NCBI GenBank assembly: GCA_012845835.1
Contig: JABAKD010000007.1
Location: 9,034,723-9,098,722 of the forward strand
DNA length: 64,000 nt
From: Undaria pinnatifida
Lineage: Eukaryota; Sar; Phaeophyceae; Laminariales; Alariaceae
Direction of reading: 5' to 3'
The position numbers and the translations under genes are program-made. Each line of letters opens with the position of its first letter. Position 1 is the stretch's first letter. The notes under the pieces are model-generated. The model saw only the letters and a list, made by a program, of their open reading frames with translations, was not told where the DNA came from and ran no database searches. Shown here in pieces: positions 1 to 11,599 of the stretch.

Positions 1-794
1 GAAAGTCTACACGGAGGACATCATCAAGCGCGTTGGCATGAAAGGCTGTTTTCCCACCTTCACACCAGGAGGAGCGGGACGGGAACTTTCGCTCAACCAA
101 CCGGAAGAGAATCTTCTGGACGAGGAAAGGCAAACGGCGGTACCAGTCAATCGTAGGTGCCACCATGTACCTCGCACACGTTTCCCTGTATGACATCCCC
201 CACGCCGTGAATCAGCTGGCACGGGGAATGTTCAAGACTTCCGAGGCTCATATGGGGGCCACCAAGCATCTGCTTCCCTACTTGGCCTGGTCTACCGATT
301 TCTTCATCACCTACCAGCAATGGAGGTTAAATCTCGCCGTCTACTTCGATGATAACTGTGGAAATGACCCAGGCAACGCCAAATCAATGTCCTCGTACAT
401 TGATATGCTCGTAAACGACCCAATCGGTTTTAAAATGGGAATTCGAGGCCTCACCGCTCAATCAACAATGGAAGCGGAGCTCGTCGGATCAGCTCTAACA
501 ATGACGGAGGCCGTTATCTGAAAGAGCATGCTGCAGGACCTAGGATTCAAGGATGAGTTCGACAGTGTTCCTCCCCTTCATCGACAACACATCGGCGCCG
601 GAAATCGCACCTACTCCCCCCGGGCAAAGCACACCGCACTGAGATATTTCTTCATCCAAGAGCTGATTGAGGACGACACGATCACCATCCACTGTGTCAA
701 GACGCAAAACCAACTTGCTGATATTGGGACCAAACATCTCAATAGGCAACCACACCGGGACCTAATCACCAAAATCAGGGACTTTGGAGCATGA
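1..794 (+). pseudogene. Copia retrotransposon, 3' end of pol (reverse transcriptase C-terminus and RNase H), decayed
   Basis: The translation matches the end of Ty1/Copia polyproteins. It has the stretch around YLAHVSLYDIPHAVNQLARG, the RNase H block with LTAQSTMEAELVGSA, and the C-terminal block with YSPRAKH.ALRYFFIQELI and QLADIGTKHLN. In a live element these copy the RNA genome to DNA and remove the RNA strand. The copy is broken: the first 130 bases are in another frame (about position 2) from the main block (from about 138), there is an in-frame TGA at 519-521, and around 570-600 the conserved FIDNTSA stretch is readable only in a shifted frame. The 5' part of the element lies outside the window. 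The family call is confident; inactivity is visible directly. Confidence 0.85.
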
Positions 795-1330
795 ACAGCA
801 AGGCAGACGTTGTCCTTGATATTCGTCTTTTTAGGCACAAATTTTTGCTGTGTGGGGCGATCAACTCTCCAAGAGCACTGGCATTCAAGAATGGGGTAGG
901 GAGGTTACGAAGTTACCGTGTGATAGTCCGTAGGATAATTCGGTGTGGATCAGCGGATAACTAGTGCACTCGGGTTAATCACCAAAGTTCAAGGTCTATT
1001 GACTGTTTGAGTCTCGTTAGCAACAACAGTAGATTTGCTGAGTCGCAACCTGTTCAGTGTCCTCAGTCTTGGACTCGAGACACATTTTGGAACCAGATGC
1101 ACTAACGGTTCCGTGATTAGATTCACCGCTGCTATGGCTGTCATTGTATAAGCTTAGTTTTTGATTCCGTTGGAATACACGGGATACGGAAATTCGACTT
1201 TTACGAATTGCGTGCGCAAGTCTGCATTAAATCTCAATGGAAAATGACATGCGTCGTATTTCTGATTGGTGTGCAACTTGGTTTCAAGTGGAACATATTA
1301 CCAATTGAAAAATTGATATGCCACTTCCAT

Positions 1331-1350
1331 TGTGGGGGAGTGTTGATGAC
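1331..1350 (+). repeat. Polypurine tract and start of a Copia 3' LTR
   Basis: A purine-rich GTGGGGGAG is followed directly by TGTTGATGAC at 1341. A polypurine tract followed by TGTTG is the usual junction of the internal region and 3' LTR in Copia elements, and it lies about 540 bases after the pol remnant. The LTR end could not be placed because the 5' LTR is outside the window. Confidence 0.45.
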
Positions 1351-1399
1351 AGGTGTTTTAGACTACACCACCTATCGAGGCAATGTTCTGCAGCATTGA

Positions 1400-1945
1400 C
1401 TGGTTCACTGCTGTACTCGTATTCGTAGCAGAACTAGTACGTATCATATGAGCGATACAGCTGAACCGCAACTTTCTTGGAAGAAAAGAAGAGCGGTGGG
1501 ATAACCACCTGTTCGACTATTGCTGTACAGTTCGAGGAGATCGTATCGTACCAGGTAGTTGAGTTCTCGAAGTCAGAGGCTTATGGAAGGAGTAGTGCTT
1601 TGGACGCTGGGAAGGATGATGCGGGTGGCCCCACCCTATCCACTCTTCTCTCATCCTTCTATTGTTCCTCGTCAGTTTCAGCGTCCCCTGAACTCTGGAC
1701 ACAGCAATCCATTGTTGTCAAGTGTTTCTTTTGTTGGCCAAAAGCGCCCTTTTAGACATCAACATATTTCTGCCTCGTGCATCTTGCACGCTCCTTCGGT
1801 TAGCTTACTTGCTGCCAGCGCCAGCCTCTGCGACCATACCAGTTCGTATCGCCACATACACGCCAATAAAGCCGTGGTCTCAAGTGGCTTCCCCCAGGTA
1901 CGTGTCGTCATTTTTGTCGCGTAGAGGGTTGAGCATTCTCACTTG
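1400..1945. other. No recognisable gene; probably LTR or degraded flank
   Basis: Open frames here are short and resemble nothing I recognise. Part of the stretch may be the rest of the Copia 3' LTR that starts at 1341. Confidence 0.3.
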
Positions 1946-2897
1946 TCAGCTTTTGTGCTCCTTTTTATCATCGAGTTTTGCAAACTCACCCTCTCGCGCT
2001 TTCCGCTCGTCAATTTCTGCGTCAGAAAAAATCCCTATGAGCGCGGGTACGCACTCCGGGAGGTTAGTAGTGGCGAGAGGGCCTACAGTTCCTTCGAGAA
2101 CGCCGACAAAGTTGAATGACTGTAAGCTCGCCAAAAATAGTTGTTTTAGTCACCATGGAGAATTGTCCAAGGAATACAAGAGTTTGGGGACAATGACACT
2201 GTGCGTGTGTTGTCTTCACATTAAACCGTTCTACCCAACAATATCAGTACAGTGATCGACAAGTTTAAGGACCGGGGTTCCAATAGGATCACGGTAACGA
2301 TGAACAACTGTTGCCCACGGGAAACACCGTCCAATTTTTTTCAATACATGCCTTCGTCTTAATACTTCACACGGGCCAGGTTTGAGATCCGGGTTTAGGG
2401 TCGGCTAAGGTAATAGAAGCAACGGGGAAGAACAGCGACCCAGGGCTCACCGGTGGTCGATCACGGTCTTCTCGACTGCCCCACACTTGGTCCTTATATG
2501 CCTTCACGAGCTCCGATCGTTTGCTGTACGTCGTCAAGACCGTCAAAATTCGCGGAACACCACTCCCCTCCTCCTTCTCTTTTTTCCCCCGCCCCTCCCC
2601 AACGCCTGCGCCTTCGATGGTAATATGACTATCTCCGACATCGCCTGTCGCCGGAACACTACAACGATGGTGGTCACCCCTCAGGCTGATTGTCCGCGGC
2701 GTCCCCCCTCGACCGACCGTGTACTGTCGCAGCAGCAGGACGCAGAGCAAGGCTAGACACGTCGCTGTTGCGGAGACTTTCTTAGCGCCGAGCGAGACTT
2801 CAAGCTTGGGCCGTCGCCGAGGAGGGGTGTGGGAAAAGCGCTTCGGGTCCGGACTGAGGCGTTCCGTTGCACCGGAACCTCGACCGCTCAACGTCAT
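1946..2897 (-). CDS. Putative type II membrane protein, two-exon model (glycosyltransferase-like?)
   Basis: Exon A runs 2897 to 2451 from an ATG at 2895-2897. It encodes about 45 basic/polar residues, a hydrophobic segment near residues 45-61 (ATATCLALLCVLLLRQY), a Gly/charged linker, and a block PRILTVLTTYSKRSELVKAY. It ends at ccg|GTGAGC. The ORF also continues upstream through a GGA-rich tract without a better ATG. A good acceptor (ttacag|TCA, exon from 2119) continues in phase 0 with SFNFVGVLEGTVGPLATTNL and a charged tail to a stop at 1946; a donor-like GTGAGT at 1989 could lead to further exons. A short cytosolic tail, signal anchor and lumenal domain are typical of Golgi glycosyltransferases and sulfotransferases, and the LTVLTTY block resembles the first strand of a GT fold. 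That function is a guess. Confidence 0.35.
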
Positions 2898-2999
2898 GAT
2901 AACTCCTTCTCCTCCTCCTTCTCCTCCTCCCCCTCCTACAATCCGTTGTCTCGCAAGAATGATTGCCCTGAAATAGGAATGGCCTCGCAAAAGTAGCTC

Positions 3000-3520
3000 T
3001 CCGACAATATTGGCGTGCGCGTGACCTTTTTACACGAACCCAGGCTCCAACAATTCTGCACCGGAAGAAAAAGGGAATGCAAGAAATGTCAGTGACGTAG
3101 CATTTTTGCTTGAAAGCCGCGGGCTCCAATATTTAACTCTGCAGTGCCAGCACAACAGAAGCAAATCAGGAGATATCAATTTGTAACATCATTCTGCAGT
3201 GCGGAATAAATTAGAAGAACAAGGTACAGTATCCCGCAACTGCTGTAGTGATGATCCCGCAGTGCTTGTTGCCCCTCAACATCATCAGTCTCGTTAGCGC
3301 TTGCTCTTGGTGGGCTCTAACAGTTATGCGGTGTGGTACAAGCAAACGTACGCAGGTTTGGATAAGCCAGTGGCATCATTCTGCAGTCGAAGGACTAAAG
3401 AAAACAATAGTCATCAGCGTTTCCATACCAAGCATGATAAACCACAAGACGTCTCACGATGCGAGTCTTGCACTCTTTGCAACACTTTTTTTTTTTTTTT
3501 ACCTTCTGATTGGTTGAGCT
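3000..3520. other. Gene-poor stretch
   Basis: No supportable reading frame. It contains several short recurrences of ttctgcagt and a poly-T run at about 3486-3500. Confidence 0.3.
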
Positions 3521-3527
3521 CCCTCAA

Positions 3528-3960
3528 GTGCGCGAGGAGCTATCGGTTAGCTCGATAACTTTACGAGTACATAATGGTTGTTTTTTAGGACTAACGCACA
3601 TGGAAATGTTGGTCGGGTTGCGCGAACGAATACCTCCGAAGTGGTGTTTCGGGTGTGATATTTTAGAGTCATCGCACGGTAAAGGTTGCAGTTGTATGAT
3701 TGCGCCAAAACGTCCCTGTCCAAATGGGCTCCTCATGCGAGGAACTAGCGGTTATTCATTGGGCAAGTAATTCCACTGAGTACAATGGCTGTTTCAGGAC
3801 TAGACTAAGGCATGTACGTCCAGGTAAACGCTTGTCGGGTTGTGCAGACGAACGCCTTCCAAGTCATCTTTTGGGTGAGGTATTGAGTTCCTCATGTGAG
3901 GACCTCAAGGACTCATTCATGCTGCATGCACCCCTAGCGTGGGATGTCCTAAGGCTATCA
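3528..3960 (+). repeat. Diverged ~210-bp tandem duplication
   Basis: Two units (about 3528-3735 and 3735-3960) share, in the same order, 'agctatcggtta'/'aactagcggtta', 'gagtacataatggttg'/'gagtacaatggctg', 'aggactaacgcacatg'/'aggactagactaaggcatg', 'tcgggttg.gc.gacgaa' and 'tttcgggtgtgatatt'/'ttttgggtgaggtatt'. Neither unit contains a convincing ORF. Confidence 0.6.
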
Positions 3961-4074
3961 CGCTAGGAGCTCAAAAACTCTCTACTGAGCCTCTACCGTG
4001 GGACGGCTCTGACAGGTATCTGGTACAGTGGGGTACACGATTTAATTCGTAGCGTTAACGATGGCAAGAGTAAA

Positions 4075-4258
4075 CGGACGCAAGAGCGGTCGAATCGCCT
4101 TGCCGCGCGTTGTGACGTCTCAAGTAACAACAGAAAATGGACCGGGTAGAGCTGTCGAATCGGCTTCATCACGCGTTTGTGACGTCTCATAACAGGAGAA
4201 GACAAACTAGAGAGCGGTCCGAATAGACGTGTCTCGCGTTGTGGCGTCTAACTCGAGA
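4075..4258 (+). repeat. Three ~60-bp tandem units
   Basis: The core 'agcggtcgaat...gcgttgtgacgtct' occurs three times at roughly 60-bp spacing, with the last unit shorter. No coding role is visible. Confidence 0.55.
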
Positions 4259-4812
4259 TGTATAACATTTGTGACGCCTACACCGAAACCTGTATGACAC
4301 CTTATCTGTTGTAAGAGCGGTAGGGGAATAAGAGCCGCAGCACTCGCCGGTTTCGCAGAGATTTTAACGCGGATGCAGCCCACTGTACCTGCTAGCATGG
4401 AGTCTCGCGTGGCCGCGACCCCAACTCCTGATACCAAAGAAAGCAAGTAAGTTCGTTCGTAAATTGTACCGAACCATCCACTTCGTTGGACCTGCAACGC
4501 TGCCTCTGCTTCACTCCGTCCTCCGTCCTCCATTCACAGATCATCGTCTACAACAAACCTCGACACCCATACAATTACAATTGCACGGCGTTGACCTGAG
4601 TGGCCTGGCCAAACTTGTTCCGAGTGTACTAAGAAACCTCGCGGCCGGGGCATCACGCGGCTTGCCAAAACATGAGCATCGACCATTAAACTGATCGAGC
4701 TCGCACAGCTGGTGGCGTATTTGATCTTATTTTTCTCAGCACAGATACACACGTGTCGAAGGCCAGGGTAACACTTTTAGAGCCCCCAAATCCCCCTATG
4801 CCAGCCATAAAC

Positions 4813-5075
4813 ACGCCTGCTACGATAGAAGTAGATTTTTTCGTCTGAAATCGTTTCTGAATGACATGGCTCCTTAACCCAAAATCTTCGGAAACAACAG
4901 AACAATAGGCCATTTTGTTATTTGCATGGCTCTCGTTGTGCACCTAGGCCATGGGATTTTCCACCTCGGTTCTAGCAGCTTTATTTCTGTCGGGACCCAG
5001 ATCAGTTTTTGGTGGAAAGGTCTTAAGCTCCCGGAAAAAAAGGTGGCGCACCTCCATCGTACTTCCAAGCCCTTC
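4813..5075 (-). mobile_element. MITE-A copy, reverse orientation
   Basis: It carries the reverse complement of the MITE-A hallmarks: 'cgcctgctacgatagaagta' at one end, 'ccttaacccaaaatc', 'ccatgggatttt', 'cagtttttgg', and 'ggtgcgcacctccatcgta'-like sequence at the other. It is non-coding. Confidence 0.55.
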
Positions 5076-5395
5076 CTCCTATACTAATTCCGAGTACTTA
5101 ATCCCAAAAAAGTGTTTCCGGTTGCAAAGACGAAAATTGTTCAAGCAAATATAAATCGCTTCTCAAAGACCGAAAGGGCGAACTGGAGATTGATCTGAAA
5201 ATCTCGGAATTCATCTTGACCCCAGACCCGGACCCGTTGAACCCCGATCCCGGGTCCGAAGACTCCATTCCTCTCCCGCGCTCTCTCCGCGGATCTAGCG
5301 CCCCGGTCTTCCCCCGGGGCCTGTTCCCGCGGAACCAGCTTCGACGTAACGCGCCGCCGCCGCGAGCGCAGCGACCCTGAACTGGGTTCTTCTGG

Positions 5396-5689
5396 GACGC
5401 GTGCTACGGTAGAGGGTGTGCACCGATTTTTTTTCTGATACTACCCCTCAGTTTGGGAGCTTTTAAGACACTCTCTCACCAAAAACTGACTGATTTCGGA
5501 GGAAATATAATTGCCTATCAAACTATGGCACGTAGCGGATGAAAAAAATCCCATGGCCTACGTATACGGCGAGAGCCATGAAAAAACGAAAATGGCGCAT
5601 TTATTCCGACGATTTTTGGGGTTAAGGAGCCCAGTTCACACAGAAAGGCGTTTCGGACGAAAAGTGCTACCTCTGTCGTAGCACGCGTC
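5396..5689 (+). mobile_element. MITE-A, near full length (294 bp)
   Basis: The ends are inverted: GACGCGTGCTACGGTAGAGG on the left, and CCTCTGTCGTAGCACGCGTC on the right. The internal hallmarks in order are a T-run followed by 'ctga', 'cctcagtttgggagct', 'ccaaaaactga', 'atcccatggccta', 'ccgacgatttttggggttaaggagccc' and 'ttcggacgaaaagtgctac'. There is no ORF, so it would depend on a transposase elsewhere. The flanks CTGG/TTGG may be a diverged 4-bp target duplication. Confidence 0.75.
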
Positions 5690-5692
5690 TTG

Positions 5693-6542
5693 GCGCAGAC
5701 CTTGCGGCGACTCTCGCTGCTGGAGGAGATATTTTCTCGTCGCTGTGTCGTTGGTGGTTTCAAATGCCGCCCGGTTCCGAGCTTAAGGCTGTGCTTTTCG
5801 GTCCAAAGAACAAAGCATGCATGTGCAGTGTTTCGTATGCGGCCCGGTTTCCGACAGCATAAGGCCTACGTTTTTCGATCCAAACAATAAAAACACATTT
5901 ATTTATTTGTGCAGTCAGTCCAGATGTGCGCGAAAATGTGACCAGAACAGGAAAATAGAAATTGAGCTGCTTTTATATTTTCTCTTTTTAGGGCGTGTTC
6001 CAGAGCGAAAACATACCTTGTAGTATATAGTCTAGACTATAACAACTTGAAAACATGAATGAAAACTTCAGGGTGGGAAGAAGAGCAAAAAAGGCGATTG
6101 CCGCGTAGCCCGTTAAAGATAGCGCATTTAGAACCGAGTACTTTGTGGCACACGAGTAAGGTAAGAGGTATAGACTACTACTACTGCAGTGTTATGTTTG
6201 TTCGTAGTTTAACGCACTGCAATGCACTGCGGGATTTCAAACCGCAGGATTCTGCAAATAGAAAAAACGGCATTGCGGTTCGGTTCTACAAAAAAAGTGA
6301 AAAAAGCCTTGAGAAATTGGAAAACGATTAGGCCAAAAAGTGCTAGGTGCCTCTACCATACATAGCGCGCGTGCGTCTGATGCTGTAGTCATCGTTCAAC
6401 TTCGACAATGTGCTCCCGCGGAAGTCTCAAAAGCGGTAAATAAATACAGGTCAAGGTTTTTCACCCTCAACATCTTGGCTGCTGGCGCGTACCACTGTAA
6501 ATTTAGTGCGCAGGTAGGTAGTAGGTATGACATATATCTATG
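5693..6542. other. No recognisable gene
   Basis: Only short frames without composition or motif support. Confidence 0.3.
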
Positions 6543-6725
6543 ATTGATTATCATCAGCCTGTTGACCCTGGTACAAGCTAGGGTTCTAGGGCGACTTGCC
6601 GACAAATGTCCTTAACGAGGACGCACAGCAGCAGTAGTAGCACGCGCGGTCGGAGGATCGCACACACCGCTTCTTGCAAACATTTGAGTTTCGATGAAAT
6701 CTTCGATCTCACAGCCGTATGTAAT
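6543..6725 (-). repeat. Repeat C, short reverse copy
   Basis: It contains 'cagcctgttgaccctggtac', a diverged 'ggcgacttgccgac', and 'tgagtttcgatgaaatcttcgatctcacag', the reverse of the repeat C signature (see 10798-11345). The poly-G section is missing. Confidence 0.6.
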
Positions 6726-6729
6726 GTAT

Positions 6730-7860
6730 TATATTTTTATATAATATACCAGGTATAGTCTAGTCCAAACGTTCGGCGTTCACGTAGAATGTTCGAACAG
6801 TTGAACCGTGCTTGAGAGCTAAAGCAGCACCCGCCCGCCTGTCCGCCAAAGTAATATATCCGCACTACGTATGTAGACTACTACGGGCATTGTGTTTCTT
6901 GTCTTTTTCAGACCAACTGGTGGCTGCCCAAAATGTTTGTTCAGCCTACATATCTAGACTACACAGTAAAATACGTGCGCGTGTGCAGAGGGGCAGTATG
7001 ATGTCACCACGCTACGCACTCCACCTCATCGGCGTACTGGTACTTGGTAAGGTATAATGGCCTGGGCTCTATTCAGAGAGAGAGGGAGACCTGTGCCTAG
7101 ATTGCCGTCGCTGACGTTGAAAAACATTACCACCTACCGCTATACCAAGAACCCGGTAGCCGAAGGTTCAAGACGCCCCCCGCCCTCGCGAACCAACCCG
7201 GCTTCCCGTCAAAAAGAGATCGCTCGCTGAAGGCCGCGTTAGTTAGTCTATTGGGTGGAAGTTTAAGCGCGGTCATCGATTGATTGTATGCACAACTACT
7301 TAGGTTTCAACGGGCAGTTAAGTGTCATACTACTGTTAAGTAATCTATTAGACTAGACTATGCTATTCACGTGTAATTCCCCCCCTCCCTGAAACAGGGC
7401 GGGCATACTGTGGTTCTAGTCTACTGAGATTGCCAATGAAGCCGCATTTTTTTTATATTAATCCTCCGGTGGACGAGGACAAACGAAGTCTAAAAAATAA
7501 GTCCATCATACTGCAACGTACTCTAAACGCAACGAGTTTTTCTTTTACGTTCAGAGTTGCCAGTGTGTCAAAGATACACCGTTCTCTGCATGCAGTCGAT
7601 TCTGAATCAACAGTCCGCATTCATACAAGCAGTTCGGGGTTACGCATAGCCACTGCACCAATGGACAGCGCTGACTGTTATCTTATTGTGTATGGGCTAC
7701 CGTATATGGTGTACCTCTCTACACATCGGTGGCCAGGCGTTTCTCTAAACTCGTGCATGCACACATATACGTGCCCGTCCGTCTGTGTCCTCACCGGGTT
7801 AGAGACCACGCCACAGACATTTCTGAGTTAGAAAGCAAACAGTCTGCGCTCACTGTGAGG
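6730..7860. other. No recognisable gene
   Basis: An AT-rich stretch with TA-rich motifs such as tagtctagacta. The longest frame (7430-7831, plus strand) has no recognisable domain. Confidence 0.3.
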
Positions 7861-7874
7861 GAGTGTTTACTGTT

Positions 7875-8115
7875 TTAGACCCGGGTTGCAGTAGGGCGGC
7901 GGATTACTTTCGGCAGTGTTTTCGCAGCGCTTCGGGGTCACTCCGGCGAGTGACCCCCCCGTTCCATTGTGGTCTCACGCTTTCGTGCTGTTGTTGTAAT
8001 TTTGCGAAATGAACCCTCAACGGAGTGGTTAGCTACGCAGCACCAAGCAAATCGCCTAGGCAGGTAGGGCGGTTTTGCCAGTAGTGAGGTAGGGAGTCGC
8101 TCGTGCGAGTGTGAT
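7875..8115. mobile_element. MITE-B-like element or fragment
   Basis: It starts with 'gacccgggttgcagtaggg', close to the MITE-B inverted repeat 'gacccaggctaccgtaggg' (see 31738). It contains the family's internal palindrome as 'ggtcactccggcgagtgacc' and again as 'cgctcgtgcgagtg'. The right end is not clear. Confidence 0.4.
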
Positions 8116-8803
8116 AGCAGGATCTAGCATGATAGCTCAAAACACGGTTTGTTACCTGGTAGTAGTGAAAAAAGGTGGTAACCCCCCTGCAACTGCTGTA
8201 GTTTTGGCCGTTACTGCGCGTTTCTTTCTGCCTTAGTCTCGTGTGAATCGAAAGGGGTGCACATCTATCTACTGTAGACTATACCATGTATAGCATGGCT
8301 CTGAACCAACAATTGCGCTTAGAGATAGCGTTTTACCTGGTGGTGGTATAGTCTAGACTTACCTCAGGGTTTCACTAAATATTATACTAATTTATCAACC
8401 TTTTTCGAGGGACTTGAGAGGGAGAAGAAGACATACCAATTAATCAACCTTTTTCTGGGGAATTGAGAGGGAGAGGACATACTAATTAATTGACCTTCTT
8501 CTAGCGACTTGAGAGGGAGAAGACAGGTCGAAAAGAAAATGACCTAGGCAATAGGCTACGGGCGGGGGAACACCCCCCAGATGTGTAGTCAAGAGCGAGC
8601 GTGGGCCACTCGCTTGAGCGACCGTGACATTGAGGTCGTTTCGTCTGGCGGAGAGGAACAACAACGCCATGGTGTGTGGTGATATATGTCGCCCATCCAA
8701 AACAGAACAGCATAACTCAAAAGGCCGCAAAAGGATAAAGGCCTCGCGCACATTGATCTCTGGGCAGTTGCAAAATCGATTACTCCGGAGTATTTACATA
8801 CAT

Positions 8804-9074
8804 ACGCGCTACGTTGTTAGAGGCGTGCACGTTTTTTTTCTTGTTTTTTGAGGCTCGCTCCCTCGAGAAGCTCTATCTATGATCATGTTACTTTACCCAG
8901 AAACTGATAATCATGTTGACCAAAAACCAAAAGTAAGTGCAAAACCCGATGAACAAACCCCGCGTGGTCTAGGTATTAAAAAAAAAAAAAAAAAAAGCCT
9001 AAACAAGAGGACGACACTTCGACCACATGTGGTCGAAAAGTGCCATAATTATACCTCTACCGTATAGCACGCGC
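8804..9074 (+). mobile_element. MITE-A copy
   Basis: It runs from 'acgcgctacgttgttagagg' to 'cctctaccgtatagcacgcg', with the T-run, 'gaggctcgctccctcgaga', 'cccagaaactga' and an A-run inside. It is more diverged than the 5396 copy. Confidence 0.55.
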
Positions 9075-9221
9075 CTGGAACCCTTAAAATGGTACCTCTA
9101 CTGGTAGGGAATTCTGGATTAGCCGGGTTCCTTCGTTGCAGCGCATCGGCGCCACACACCAGCCCGGGTAGATTAGGGGGTGTGCTTCCTTTCTACCGTT
9201 CGTCTCCTTTGTTTGGGCGGA

Positions 9222-9500
9222 TCCTGCGTACATACAGTAAGAAAGGCGTGTGTGCCGTTTTTTTGTATGATGACTCTCGCTTGAAGAGCTTCTTCCATCC
9301 ATCGTTGCCTCTCCCCAGAAAGTTAAAGAAAGGCTGATTTTGTGGGGAAAAATAAAAAGTCATGTTATAATGTATATACACAATTAATGAATGCGTACCC
9401 GGTGAGCAAATATCCCATATGGCCTGATGGGGCCACTCGTATACAACAAAAATTTGCTCCAAATATACGAAGAAAAAATGAAATCCCGACGGCTTTGGGT
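9222..9500 (+). mobile_element. MITE-A-like fragment
   Basis: It shows 'gcgtgtgtgccgttttttt', 'gaagagct', 'cccagaaagtt', 'atcccatatggcc' and 'ccgacggctttgggttattaag', in family order. The right end is replaced by a poly-C run. Confidence 0.4.
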
Positions 9501-9506
9501 TATTAA

Positions 9507-9530
9507 GCCCCCCCCCCCCCCCCCCCCCCG
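9507..9530. repeat. Poly-C run
   Basis: More than 20 consecutive C, followed by ggccggccg. Confidence 0.9.
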
Positions 9531-10622
9531 GCCGGCCGTCATGCAGGATTCCGTTTCGGCTGAATGAAGGGTGCTATTTACTATCTCTATCGTACGCAGG
9601 ACGCTTAAACGCCTTCCCCCGCTTAGCGACCTTCAGAGGAAAGAATCGTCGACGACGCACCCTACGGAAAAGGCGCACTATTGTTGTTGTTGTTGTTGTT
9701 GTTTTCTTGAGGACATCTCACTTCAAACCTCTCCCAGAAAAAAATGCTTGGGACAAAACAAAACAAGAAAAAAAAAAAAACTTCTGAAACTTCTGAGACC
9801 TCGGATGATGAAAAACCCCCTGGCTAAGATTTACGCGTACACTGTCAGTACGAAAATCATGGGGTGGGAAAAAAAAGGACGAAATTCCGACGGTTCTGGG
9901 TTAAGACGTCTCTGCTCCGTCATTCAGAAACCGCTTCAGACCAAGAGTGCTATAGATATACCTATGATGAGTCTTACTACGGTAGCCCCCCCCAACTTTT
10001 CATTAACGAAATCGCCAAAGGTTTCAAAAACCAGCTCCCGGTCGTATCTCTCCTGTGAAAATAAATACGGTGTACCAGTCAGTGTGCGTTCGAAAAAGTA
10101 CATGGAAAAAATATGTAATAGATTTTTTTTAAAAAATACGGTGTCTCTCGACACCCCGACGTCATCGATCGGTCGGTAGGTCTTAGCACACAAGAAAATA
10201 TGTGGACCCTTTGCTTTCAATCGTGTCCTTCCTTTTGTCGAGCAGAGCCATGAAACGTTCGTTAAAGAAAGTCGCTGGTTTTGGGGGGGGGGGGCTATCG
10301 AAAAAACAGTTCTATGTCGTAGCATGCATCGATTATTGCTTTTTTGAGCCTCTCCTCTCCCTTGAGGAGCTCTATGTTGTTGTTCTTGTTCTCATTTTAA
10401 CTCGCATAATCAAGTCCGTGGTCACAGGACAGGCTCCAGTCACTCTGGGGAGCTGAGGAATACCCCGGAGGAAAACACAAACAAACCAAAGAAAGGCGGT
10501 GCACGTGCATATATCACAGCTGACGCAATTCATGCATCCGGCAGAAACATATGATGATATAAAAAGTGAAATCAGGAGCTCTATATTATATTATATACCT
10601 GACTGAGTCGTGCTAAGTAAGG

Positions 10623-10655
10623 TACCCCCCCCCCCCCCCCCTCCCCCCCCCCCCC
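10623..10655. repeat. Interrupted poly-C run
   Basis: About 30 C broken by one T. Open frames across it are artefacts of composition. Confidence 0.9.
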
Positions 10656-10797
10656 GACTTTTCTTTAACAAAATCGCCGGTTTTGAAACCAACTCCCCGG
10701 CCGCATCTCCTCAAATACGGTGCCCCTTGCCACCCCCGCCGCCATCGTTCGACGATGCTGTAGTAGTAGTCCTTTCTTTTGCAAACAAGAAAGCATT

Positions 10798-11345
10798 ATT
10801 ATAAAAAATGAAAATACACTCCAGCTGTGAGATCGAAGATTTCGTCGAAACTCATCTTTGCAAGCTGTGTGTGATACTCCGATCGCGCGCATTACGGGTT
10901 GTGTGTCCTCATTAAGGATATAGGTCGGCGACTCCCCTTACAGCTACAGTGTAGCTATCAGGGTCAACAGGATGATTTAAGTCAGTCTGTGCGCGGAAAC
11001 TATAAAACCCGTTTCTGAGGGGGACAAAATCTGACAGCTGTGAAGGGAAAGCGGGGGCCTGGTTTTGATCAAAAGCGAGCGGGTTTGGAGGGGGGCGGGG
11101 GGGGGGGGGGGGGGGGAAGGGGCAATTTGTGCATGTAAGCTATAAATCCTTTCGAGGGGATAAATCTGACGCAGTATATTATTGGGGGCGGGGGGGGGGG
11201 GGGGGGGGGGGCGGCGGCAGCTCAATATGTGCCTGGAAACTATACATTATTTCGAGGGGATAAATGTGACATTTTTGGAAATAATACATCAGTTTATCAT
11301 GTATATCCTGGGGTAAGTCGTACAATCAGTGAGTAAAGAGAGGGT
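10798..11345 (+). repeat. Repeat C, long copy with poly-G spacers
   Basis: It starts 'ttataaaaaatgaaaatac', then 'ccagctgtgagatcgaagat', 'gcaagctgtgtgtgatactc', 'ggcgactccccttac' and 'cagggtcaacagg'. After that come three related units, each with 'ctataaa/ctatac..ttTCgAGGGGataaat.tgac', separated by G-runs near 11089-11118 and 11190-11213. The same structure occurs in reverse at 25600-26500. There is no protein-coding potential; the G-runs could form quadruplexes. Confidence 0.7.
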
Positions 11346-11599
11346 GGAGTGTTCGAGGGGGTGGGGTTGGGATGGGTTGGGGGGGGAGGGTGAAAGTATT
11401 ATATATTATGAAACATGTTTTTCATGGCATCCTTCCCCCTCCCTGTAAAAAAAAAAGCAGGCATGATGAAACGTTTTCGTTAAAAAAACGATTTTTTTTT
11501 TTCTTTGCGGGTGCGGGGCTACCGTTTAATCAAGTAACGTCACCCCAATGATGCTGATTTATTTTTGGGTAATTGATAGTACCAGATAGTGAAAGTCCT

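Noticed and set aside
1722..2255. 177-residue plus-strand frame
   Set aside because: It overlaps the better-supported minus-strand exon with splice signals and has no recognisable domain.
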